This document shows, one piece after another, positions 15,577 through 22,397 of a stretch of 33,814 nt of DNA (its first letter is position 1; each line of letters starts with the position of its first letter). The position numbers and the translations under genes are program-made. The notes beneath the pieces were generated by a model. That model did no database searches and had not been told where the DNA came from. It worked only from the letters and a program-made list of their open reading frames with translations. Location of the stretch: the NCBI RefSeq assembly GCF_003390925.1, contig NZ_QUBS01000003.1:1-33814 (forward strand). Direction: 5' to 3'. The stretch is from Trinickia diaoshuihuensis. Lineage in GTDB: Bacteria; Pseudomonadota; Gammaproteobacteria; Burkholderiales; Burkholderiaceae.

Positions 15577-16536
15577 ATGGCCGCTGATCATCACTCGATC
15601 GACGAACGCACCAACCTGACGAGCTCGAACAAATTCGAGCTATTGCTGTTCCGGCTCGGTGCCGCCCCCGGAAACGACGACTCGCACGAGCTATACGGCA
15701 TCAACGTGTTCAAGGTCCGCGAAATCATGACGATGCCGACGATCACGCCGATCGCCGGGGCCTCGGAGCACATGATCGGCGCCGTGGACATTCGCGGCCA
15801 GATCATTCCCGTCATCGACCTGCCGAAACTGATGGGCTGCCGGCCGTCGCGCGGGCTGAACATCTTGCTCGTCACGGAGTTCGCGCGCTCGACGCAAGCC
15901 TTCGCGGTCGAGGAAGTGGACGACATCGTGCGACTCGAATGGAATCAAGTGCTGTCGGCGGAGGGGTCGGCCGGGGGCAGTTCGGTCACGAGCATTGCCC
16001 GGATCGACGGCAATACCGGCGACTCGCGGCTCGCGCAAGTCGTCGACGTGGAGCAGGTGTTGCGCGACGTCTTCCCGGCGCAGCATCCGAGCGTCGGGGC
16101 CGAGGACGTCGGAACGTCGGTGCGGATGAGCGGCGGCGCCAAAATCCTGGCGGCCGACGATTCGGGCTTCGCGCGCAAGCTCATCGAGCAGAGCTTAAGC
16201 GCGCTCGGCGCCGAATACATCATCACCAAAACCGGACAAGAAGCCTGGGATACGCTGACGCGGATCGCCGCCGAAGCCCAGAACGAAGGCGTGCGCGCCC
16301 GCGATAAGATCGCGCTCGTGCTGACCGACCTCGAAATGCCCGAGATGGACGGTTTCATGTTGACGCGCCAAATCAAGGCGGACGAGCGGCTGCGCGACAT
16401 TCCGGTCATCATTCACTCCTCGCTGACCGGCACGGCCAACGAAGCCCACGTCAAGAACGCGGGTGCAACCGGCTATGTCGCGAAGTTCGCCGCCGGCGAT
16501 CTCGCCGAGGCGATTCGCCAAGCCCTCGCCGCTTAG
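15577..16536 (+). CDS. cheV: chemotaxis coupling protein CheV (CheW-receiver)
   Basis: CheV links chemoreceptors to the CheA kinase and can be tuned by phosphorylation. The 319-residue protein starts at ATG 15577 (MAADHHSIDERTNL), preferred over an ATG 14 codons upstream because AGAGGAAA precedes it. Residues 17-165 are a CheW domain (LLLFRLG, YGINVFKVREIM, IGAVDIRGQIIPVIDLPKLMG). Residues 188-319 are a receiver domain with acidic pocket AADDSGF, phospho-acceptor Asp251 in VLTDLEMPEMDGF, the SSLTG Ser/Thr switch and Lys in VAKF. The gene stands alone, divergent from the EAL gene and convergent with an lrp-type gene, away from a flagellar cluster in this window. Confidence 0.95.
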   Translation: MAADHHSIDERTNLTSSNKFELLLFRLGAAPGNDDSHELYGINVFKVREIMTMPTITPIAGASEHMIGAVDIRGQIIPVIDLPKLMGCRPSRGLNILLVTEFARSTQAFAVEEVDDIVRLEWNQVLSAEGSAGGSSVTSIARIDGNTGDSRLAQVVDVEQVLRDVFPAQHPSVGAEDVGTSVRMSGGAKILAADDSGFARKLIEQSLSALGAEYIITKTGQEAWDTLTRIAAEAQNEGVRARDKIALVLTDLEMPEMDGFMLTRQIKADERLRDIPVIIHSSLTGTANEAHVKNAGATGYVAKFAAGDLAEAIRQALAA

Positions 16537-16610
16537 GCGAGACATTCGGCGCCGCTTCGTCCGTAAAGCCGGCTTTCCGGACGACTATGGATCCCGATCC
16601 ATCGGACGGC

Positions 16611-16644
16611 GCCGGCCTGCCGCTCAAAGCAGCGGCAGGCCGGC
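16611..16644. terminator. strong bidirectional hairpin between cheV and the Lrp-type gene
   Basis: GCCGGCCTGCCGCT (16611-16624) and AGCGGCAGGCCGGC (16631-16644) form a perfect 14-base stem with a six-base loop. The stop codon of the Lrp-type gene (16626-16624) lies at the stem-loop junction, and its last codons encode one arm. There is no clear T-run. It lies between convergent genes, so it probably ends or protects both transcripts. Confidence 0.65.
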
Positions 16645-17085
16645 GTCGTGTTTGACCTCGCGCAGCGACAATATCGATTCCACCGAGGTTACGCCGGGCA
16701 ACGCGCGCAAGACGTCACGCACGAACGCGCCGTAATCCTCCAAATCGCGCGCCACGACGTGCAGCAGATAGTCGGCGCTGCCCGAAACATTATGGCAGGC
16801 GACTATACGCGTGACCCCTTGAATCTCGCGCTCGAATTCGTCGGCCAGACGCCGGTCGTGCACGCCGAAGCGCACGAGCGCGAACGCGGTTACGCCGATC
16901 TGTAGCGCGCTCTTGGATAGCACCGCGCGATAGCCGTCGACGTACCCGTCCGCCTCGAGCCGTTTCAGGCGCCGCGCGCAAGGCGTTTCGGTCAAGCCCA
17001 CCACCTCGGCGAGGCTCGCGTTTGTGATACGGCCGTCCGCCTGGACGGCCATCAAGATTGCGCGGTCGGTCTTGTCGAGAGTCAT
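16624..17085 (-). CDS. Lrp/AsnC-family transcriptional regulator
   Basis: The 153-residue protein starts MTLDKTDRAILMAVQADGRI, the classic Lrp/AsnC opening, so the ATG at 17085-17083 is preferred over one 18 codons upstream. A winged helix-turn-helix follows (NASLAEVVGLTETPCARRLK, residues 20-40), then the RAM/ACT ligand-binding domain (FALVRFGV, VTRIVACHNVSGSADYLLHV, GVTSVESILSLREVK). Such proteins sense amino acids as octamers or dimers and often control amino-acid metabolism. The 17118 PIG-L gene is transcribed divergently only 32 bases away, so this regulator may share or control that promoter. The effector is not predictable here. Confidence 0.93.
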   Translation of the reverse strand: MTLDKTDRAILMAVQADGRITNASLAEVVGLTETPCARRLKRLEADGYVDGYRAVLSKSALQIGVTAFALVRFGVHDRRLADEFEREIQGVTRIVACHNVSGSADYLLHVVARDLEDYGAFVRDVLRALPGVTSVESILSLREVKHDAGLPLL

Positions 17086-17117
17086 TCGTCGCTGCCCTGG
17101 GGATTGAGGGATTTGCG

Positions 17118-17921
17118 ATGGTAGCGCATGTGCGGGCATCGTCTTTGCTGCCGCATGGCGTCATGCACACCCGCTCATCGACCTCGATCTCGCCCGGCCT
17201 GGCCGCCCCGCTCTTCGTCGTTTCGCCGCATCTCGACGATGCCGTGTTCAGTTGCGGCATGCTGCTCGCGAGCCGGCCCGGTTCGATCGTTTGCACGGTG
17301 TTTTGCGGCGAGCCCGATCCGCCTCAGTACACGCCGTGGGACCGCAGCGCAGGCCACCGCGATTCGAGCGACGCGCTACGCGCGCGCGTGGCCGAGGACG
17401 AGCACGCGCTTGCCGTCTTGCGCGCCCGCGGCGTGCGCCTGCCGTTTCTCGACAGCCAGTACGGAGCCACGCCTACCGTCGAGACGCTCGGGCGCGCGTT
17501 GACACATGCATGGCGCGAAGCCGGATTGCCACGCTTAGTCGTGCCCCTTGGGCTGTATCACTCGGATCATATCTTGGTCGGCGACGCGTGCCGCGCACTC
17601 GTGCTTGCGCAACGGCTTAGCGACGCGATCGTCTACGAAGACGCGCTGTACCGTACCATTCGCGGCGTGACGGGCCGGCGCTACGAAGCGCTTGCACGCC
17701 AAGGCTTCACGTTCGCGCCGCTTGACGCGCAAGCGAATGCGAGCCTGCGTGCGCCTGGCTCGGCGAACGCGAAGTGGCGCGCCGCTCATGCATATCGAAG
17801 CCAATTGCGGGCGCTCTCCGACGCCCACCCCTACGATCTCGTGGAGCCCGAGCGCTATCGCCTCATCGTTCCGGCTCGACCGTCGCCGCACCGGCTCCGG
17901 ACCGCGCCTTCGTCGCGTTGA
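17118..17921 (+). CDS. PIG-L / LmbE-family N-acetyl-sugar deacetylase
   Basis: PIG-L enzymes are zinc hydrolases that remove acetyl groups from N-acetylglucosamine-type sugars. The zinc motif is in FVVSPHLDDAVFSCG (His38-x-Asp40-Asp41, counting from the 17118 ATG), and the distal zinc ligands are in GLYHSDHILVGDA (His148, His151). The 267-residue length is typical. The 17118 start is favoured by GAGGG seven bases upstream; an ATG at 17163 (MHTRSST) is an alternative. It is divergent from the Lrp-type regulator and its 3' end overlaps the convergent GT2 gene by 59 bases. It begins the glycan locus and plausibly deacetylates a sugar of that product. Exact substrate unknown. Confidence 0.88.
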   Translation: MVAHVRASSLLPHGVMHTRSSTSISPGLAAPLFVVSPHLDDAVFSCGMLLASRPGSIVCTVFCGEPDPPQYTPWDRSAGHRDSSDALRARVAEDEHALAVLRARGVRLPFLDSQYGATPTVETLGRALTHAWREAGLPRLVVPLGLYHSDHILVGDACRALVLAQRLSDAIVYEDALYRTIRGVTGRRYEALARQGFTFAPLDAQANASLRAPGSANAKWRAAHAYRSQLRALSDAHPYDLVEPERYRLIVPARPSPHRLRTAPSSR

Positions 17922-18816
17922 CGCGCCCGCGCTGCGCATCGCGCACGCGCGAGCGCATGGCCAGCACCGCGTCGCTCACGAGGCGCCTGCGCCGTATCGC
18001 CCACACGATCCCCGCCGCGAGCGCCCAAAGATCGCGCCCGAGCGAGCGTTCCCTCGCGCAGACGGTCAACGCCCGCGCAGTAGCCGCGTACGCTTCGGAC
18101 AGCGGCAGACGCAGCCACGCGACGAGCGCGGCATTGCGCGCGAGCATGCGGCGGCGCAACCGCGCGTCGCGCGCCGGGGACGGGTGGTGCGTCACCGCGA
18201 TCGCATCGCAGTACACGATGGCATAGCCTCGATCGAGCAAATCGAGCGAGACGAGCGATTCCTCACCGCCGATGAACAAGCGAGGTTCATAGCCGCCCAC
18301 GACGCGGAACGCCCCCGCGCGAAACACGCAAGCGCCGGCCATATAGCCGACGAGCGCCGGGCCCGGCAGCAGTCCCCGCTCGAGAGGGCTCGTTTGCATC
18401 TCGATGCAGGTCGGATCGAGTTCCCCCGTCTCCCCCACGAGCACGCGCCCGGACAGCACCGCGACGCGCGGAGCGTCGTCGAGCACGCGTACCGCATGCG
18501 CCAGCGAGCCCGGCGACCAATGCGTATCGTCGTCGCTGAACGCGACGTAGTCGGTCGTCGCCGCGGCCACCCCCAGATTGCGGCCGGCCGCACCGAGGTT
18601 GCAAGCGGATGCGATGACGCGCACTTGCGGAAAACGCAGCGTCAGCCTCTGCGCCGTGCCGTCAGTCGAGCCGTTGTCCACGACGATGACGGTCGGACGC
18701 TCGGGCAATGCGAGCAACCGCTCGACCGTCCGCAAGACCTCCTGTATCCGGTTATGGGTGAGCACCACCACCGATATGCGCGTGGTCAACGTGCCCGCAC
18801 TCTCTAACGTGTCCAT
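17863..18816 (-). CDS. glycosyltransferase family 2
   Basis: This 317-residue GT-A fold enzyme starts MDTLESAGTLTTRISVVVLT, preferred over an upstream ATG because the family fold begins at RISVVVLTHNR. Nucleotide-sugar motifs are VIVVDNGSTDGT, CNLGAAGRNLGVAAA and the metal-binding Asp triplet in FSDDDTHWSPG. The acceptor and catalytic region is FIGGEESLVSLDLLDRGY, with a conserved HHPSP. No strong transmembrane helix, so it is cytoplasmic or peripherally attached. It runs opposite to the rest of the cluster: convergent with the PIG-L gene (59-base overlap) and divergent from the GT4 gene at 19168. Sugar specificity not predictable. Confidence 0.9.
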   Translation of the reverse strand: MDTLESAGTLTTRISVVVLTHNRIQEVLRTVERLLALPERPTVIVVDNGSTDGTAQRLTLRFPQVRVIASACNLGAAGRNLGVAAATTDYVAFSDDDTHWSPGSLAHAVRVLDDAPRVAVLSGRVLVGETGELDPTCIEMQTSPLERGLLPGPALVGYMAGACVFRAGAFRVVGGYEPRLFIGGEESLVSLDLLDRGYAIVYCDAIAVTHHPSPARDARLRRRMLARNAALVAWLRLPLSEAYAATARALTVCARERSLGRDLWALAAGIVWAIRRRRLVSDAVLAMRSRVRDAQRGRVNATKARSGAGAATVEPER

Positions 18817-19167
18817 GCGTATGTGCCCCTCTCGTGCGCGCCGGCACCCTGCCGGGCGCCGCGTGCGTCGCGTCACGAGACAGCAAAAAGCGCACCGCGG
18901 AGCGCCGCTGAAGCGCCGACGGCTCCCCTCGGCCAGCGCGCGGTGCCGCTTAATTACATCGACTCTGTAACGCCGGCGTCATCCGCCCTCGAACAAGTAA
19001 AGATCACAGCAGCGTTTCTCGCCGGTGCAACGCTTCTGCACGTTTGACCGGTCCCCGGAATCGATGGGCACACGGTGTGCTCGACAGGACTCGAACGCTC
19101 CGCAAACGCGCCGCACGCCGGCCGATTGCGCGCTCGCCGGGCAGGCCTCCAATATCAAGGACTACTC
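18817..19167. other. divergent regulatory region of the glycan locus
   Basis: No gene is supported here. It separates the leftward GT2 from the rightward operon, so promoters for both should lie in it. Two features stand out: a near-inverted pair AGCGCACCGCG (about 18889) and CGCGGTGCCGCT (about 18940), and a compact palindrome GCACAC-G-GTGTGC at 19068-19080, 87 bases before the operon start. I could not assign convincing -35/-10 boxes. The ribosome binding site AAGGA lies just before 19168. Confidence 0.4.
19068..19080. promoter_or_regulatory. palindrome upstream of the glycan operon
   Basis: GCACACGGTGTGC is a perfect six-base inverted repeat around a central G, 87 bases before the first operon gene. 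It is a plausible operator for a dimeric regulator, but no partner is identified and a chance palindrome in GC-rich DNA is possible. Confidence 0.25.
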
Positions 19168-20478
19168 ATGAAAATCGCACTCGTCAGTGAACACGCATCG
19201 CCTCTCGCCGTGGCGGGCGGCGTCGACAGCGGCGGACAGAATATTTATGTCGCGCACGTCGCGCGGCAGTTGCACCGCGCCGGGCATCAAGTCGACGTGT
19301 TCACGCGCCGAGATCGCGCGCTGTTGCCGGCGGTCTCCGACATGGACGGCGTGCGCGTGATTCATGTTCCCGCCGGGCCGCCGACGCAGATGCCGAAGGA
19401 ACAGCTATTGCCGTTCATGCCCGAGTTCGCGGACTTTCTCATCGGGTTCTGCCGCCAAGAGAAAACGCCGTACGACATCATCCATGCGAACTTCTTCATG
19501 TCCGGCTTCGCCGCGCTGAAAGTGAAGAAGGCGCTTGGCATTCCGCTCGTCACGACGTTTCATGCCTTGGGAAAAGTGCGCCGGATTCACCAGGGCGCGG
19601 ACGATGGCTTTCCCGACGCGCGTTTTTCGATCGAAGAAGAACTGGTGCGCGAGTCCGACGTCATCATCGCCGAGTGTCCCCAGGACGCGCTCGATTTGCG
19701 CGAGCACTACGGCTCCGACCCCTCTCGTGTGCAAATCGTCCCTTGCGGCTTCGATACCGCGGAGTTCGGCCGCCTCGATCGCGCCCAGGCGCGCTCGGCG
19801 CTCGGCTGGCCCGCGCAGCGCTTCTCCGTTTTGCAGTTGGGGCGGCTCGTCCCGCGCAAGGGCATCGACACCGTCGTGCGCGCACTCGCCACGCTGCGCG
19901 AGCGCACGGACATCGATGCGCATCTGTATGTCGTCGGCGGCAATGCAGACTTGCCGAACGAAATCGCCACGCCCGAGATCGCGCGGCTGCGCGGCATCGC
20001 GGCCGGCTGCGGCGTAGCCGACCATGTGACCTTCGTGGGACGGCGCGGGCGCGCACAACTACGCGAGTTCTACGCCGCGGCCGATGTGTTCGTCACGACG
20101 CCGTGGTATGAGCCTTTCGGCATCACACCGATCGAAGCGATGGCCTGCGCCCGCCCGGTCATCGGCGCCGACGTCGGTGGCATCCGCTATAGCGTAGTCG
20201 ACGGCAAGACGGGATTCCTCGTGCCGCCGCGCGATCCCGATGCACTCGCCGACCGATTGGCACGCATCGCGCACGACCCGGCGCTCGGCGAACGCATGGG
20301 CGAGGCCGGGTTCGAGCGCGTTCACGCGAGCTTCACCTGGACACGCGTCGCGCACATGCTGGAAGACGTCTATCGCGGCATCGCCCGCGCACCTGCCGAG
20401 GCGCCCCCGCTCGTGCGCGAGCGCACGGCGCTCATGCACGGGACCGGCAGCGCGCGCGCCGCGGCAGGCCGCGCTTGA
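19168..20478 (+). CDS. glycosyltransferase family 4 (GT-B fold)
   Basis: The 436-residue enzyme starts at ATG 19168 (MKIALVSEHASPLA), chosen for its AAGGA ribosome binding site and because the fold begins there. The N-terminal lobe has GGVDSGGQNIYVAHVARQLH, as in sucrose-phosphate-synthase-like and MshA-like GT4 enzymes, and VTTFHALGKVRR. The C-terminal lobe has LQLGRLVPRKGIDTVVRAL, VVGGNADLP, FVGRRGRAQLREFYAAADVF and the donor-binding PWYEPFGITPIEAMACARPV, with the E-x7-E pair. No membrane segment. First gene of the rightward operon; 35 bases separate it from the HAD gene. Donor and acceptor are unknown, but the SPS/MshA-like N-terminus suggests a retaining transfer to a small polar or sugar acceptor. 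Confidence 0.93.
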   Translation: MKIALVSEHASPLAVAGGVDSGGQNIYVAHVARQLHRAGHQVDVFTRRDRALLPAVSDMDGVRVIHVPAGPPTQMPKEQLLPFMPEFADFLIGFCRQEKTPYDIIHANFFMSGFAALKVKKALGIPLVTTFHALGKVRRIHQGADDGFPDARFSIEEELVRESDVIIAECPQDALDLREHYGSDPSRVQIVPCGFDTAEFGRLDRAQARSALGWPAQRFSVLQLGRLVPRKGIDTVVRALATLRERTDIDAHLYVVGGNADLPNEIATPEIARLRGIAAGCGVADHVTFVGRRGRAQLREFYAAADVFVTTPWYEPFGITPIEAMACARPVIGADVGGIRYSVVDGKTGFLVPPRDPDALADRLARIAHDPALGERMGEAGFERVHASFTWTRVAHMLEDVYRGIARAPAEAPPLVRERTALMHGTGSARAAAGRA

Positions 20479-20513
20479 ATGCGCGCGCACCGATTCGTCG
20501 CGGGGCGCACGCC

Positions 20514-21149
20514 ATGACGAATGCCGCCGTGCTGTTCGACAAGGACGGGACATTGCTCGACGACGTTCCGTATAACGTCGATCCCGCGCTGATGCGATTC
20601 GCCCCCGGGGCATGCGAAGCGCTCGCGCTCTTGCACGCTCACGGCTTCCGCCTGTTGGTGATCAGCAATCAAGGCGGAGTGGCGCTGGGCCGCTTCCCAT
20701 TCGAGGCGCTCGCCCCGATGGAAGCGCACCTGCGCGGCATGTTCGACGCCTGCGGCGTGCCGCTCGCGGGCGCCTACTGGTGCCCGCATCATCCCGCGGG
20801 CACGGTTGCGCGTTATGCCGTGCGCTGCTCGTGCCGCAAGCCGCAACCCGGCATGCTGCTGCGCGCCGCAAACGAGCACGGCCTCGACCTATCGGCCAGT
20901 TGGTTCGTCGGCGACATCCTCGACGACATCGAGGCCGGTACGCGCGCGGGCTGCCGCACCGTCCTGATCGACAACGGGAACGAGACGCTATGGGAACCGG
21001 GGCCGGCACGCATACCAACGTTGCGGGAGCCCAATCTATTGCAAGCGGCGCTTGCCATCGTTCGCGAACAGGAGGCACCGGCACGCGGACCTAAGCTCGA
21101 CACGATGAAAACCGCAACGACGAACACCACGAGGCAAAGCATTGCATGA
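20514..21149 (+). CDS. GmhB-like HAD phosphatase (heptose bisphosphate phosphatase type)
   Basis: The 211-residue protein starts MTNAAVLFDKDGTLLDDVPY; a TTG 13 codons upstream overlapping the previous stop is a less likely start. HAD motif I is FDKDGTL (Asp9, Asp11), motif II is VISNQGG, and motif III/IV is RKPQPGM followed by FVGDILDDIEAG. The zinc-binding insertion of the HAD-IIIA group is present, CPHH...CSC. This is the pattern of D-glycero-D-manno-heptose-1,7-bisphosphate 7-phosphatase. It overlaps the next gene, a heptosyltransferase-like GT9, by four bases (ATGA), which supports a heptose role; histidinol phosphatase is less likely here. The last 25 residues are Thr-rich and unlike the family. 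Confidence 0.85.
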   Translation: MTNAAVLFDKDGTLLDDVPYNVDPALMRFAPGACEALALLHAHGFRLLVISNQGGVALGRFPFEALAPMEAHLRGMFDACGVPLAGAYWCPHHPAGTVARYAVRCSCRKPQPGMLLRAANEHGLDLSASWFVGDILDDIEAGTRAGCRTVLIDNGNETLWEPGPARIPTLREPNLLQAALAIVREQEAPARGPKLDTMKTATTNTTRQSIA

Positions 21150-22378
21150 GCGCGCTACCTTTCAAGATCGCTCCGCTTCTATCCCAAGCGCATGAGCGAG
21201 AGACGCTCGTCTCCCAATGGGGGCCCGAGGTCAAGCGCATCCTTTGCGTGCGGCTCGATCGTCTCGGCGACATCCTCATGACGACACCCGCGATTCATGC
21301 GCTGCGCAACTCGGCGCCGGGGCGCCATATCACGTTGCTCACGTCGAGCGTCGGCGCCGAAGCAGCGCCGTACTTGAGCGACGTCGACGAGGTCATCGCC
21401 TATGACGCCCCTTGGCACGGACTCGCCTCGCATACGTCATCATCGGTCGATCTCGATATGCAGCGTACGCTCGCCGCGGGGCAATTCGATGCCGCGGTGA
21501 TTTTTACGGTCTATAGCCAAAGCGCGCTGCCGTCGGCCATGCTTTGCTATCTCGCCGGCATTCCCCGGCGGCTCGCCCATTGCCGCGAGAATCCCTATGG
21601 GCTGCTCACCGATTGGGTCTGCGAAACCGAGCCGCACGGCGGCGTGCGCCACGAGGTCGAGCGCCAGTTGGCGCTCGTCGCCAAGGTAGGCGCGGTCAGC
21701 ACCGATACGCGCATGCGCCTACAGGTGAGCGCATCGGCGCGCCAAGCGCTGGCGCCACGACTGGCCGCGCGCGGCGTCGCCCCGCAAGGCCCCTGGTTCG
21801 TCATTCACCCGGGCGCCAGCGCCGCATCGCGCCGCTATCCGCCCGAGCGCTTCGGCGAGGTCGCGGCGCAGCTCGCAAAGGCCCGCCCTTGGCCGATCTT
21901 GCTGACTGGAAGCGGCGCCGAAGCAGCGCTCGTTCGCGAGGTCATCGAAGCGGCCGGGCATGCAGTGCGCGCGCGAATGCACGACCTGTCAGGTCTGCTG
22001 GACACGGGCGAATTCGCCGCCTTGATCGAGCGCACGGCGGTACTCGTGACGAACAACAGCGGACCTGTCCATCTGGCGTCGGCGCTGGGAACGCCCGTCG
22101 TCGATCTGTACGCCTTGACCAACCCGCAACACACGCCTTGGCAGACACCGCAGCGCGTTTTGTTTCGCGATGTCGAGTGCCGCTGGTGCTATCGCGGCGT
22201 CTGCCCCGAGGGTCATCACCGCTGCTTGATGGGCGTCCCGGCGGCCGAGGTCGCCGCGGCAGCCCTCGAATTGGCCGCCGAATACGAAGACTCGGCGGGG
22301 CGCCGCATGGCGCAGACCGAGTCGGCATCGATCGCCGATCTCGACGCAGTCCCGGCGAGCACGCCCATTTCCTCCTGA
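21146..22378 (+). CDS. glycosyltransferase family 9 (heptosyltransferase-like), first copy
   Basis: GT9 enzymes transfer heptose from ADP-heptose, normally to the LPS core. The 410-residue protein has the GT9 start ILCVRLDRLGDILMTTPAIHAL, then WFVIHPGASAASRRYPPERF (donor-side glycine-rich and basic motif), ILLTGSGAEA, and AVLVTNNSGPVHLASALGTPVVDLYALT. After this comes a Cys/His-rich segment, CRWCYRGVCPEGHHRCLMGV (from residue 345), seen in some heptosyltransferases. A 30-residue N-terminal extension precedes the fold. It overlaps the HAD gene by four bases and lies 19 bases before the carbamoyltransferase. The acceptor is unknown. Confidence 0.9.
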   Translation: MSALPFKIAPLLSQAHERETLVSQWGPEVKRILCVRLDRLGDILMTTPAIHALRNSAPGRHITLLTSSVGAEAAPYLSDVDEVIAYDAPWHGLASHTSSSVDLDMQRTLAAGQFDAAVIFTVYSQSALPSAMLCYLAGIPRRLAHCRENPYGLLTDWVCETEPHGGVRHEVERQLALVAKVGAVSTDTRMRLQVSASARQALAPRLAARGVAPQGPWFVIHPGASAASRRYPPERFGEVAAQLAKARPWPILLTGSGAEAALVREVIEAAGHAVRARMHDLSGLLDTGEFAALIERTAVLVTNNSGPVHLASALGTPVVDLYALTNPQHTPWQTPQRVLFRDVECRWCYRGVCPEGHHRCLMGVPAAEVAAAALELAAEYEDSAGRRMAQTESASIADLDAVPASTPISS

Positions 22379-22397
22379 CCTCAAGCCGAACACCGCC

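Noticed and set aside
17118-20478. bacillithiol- or mycothiol-type pathway from PIG-L plus GT4
   Set aside because: PIG-L and MshA-like GT4 are both present, but no BshC or ligase is seen, the genes are not in one operon, and the GT9, carbamoyltransferase and UXS genes point to a larger glycan.
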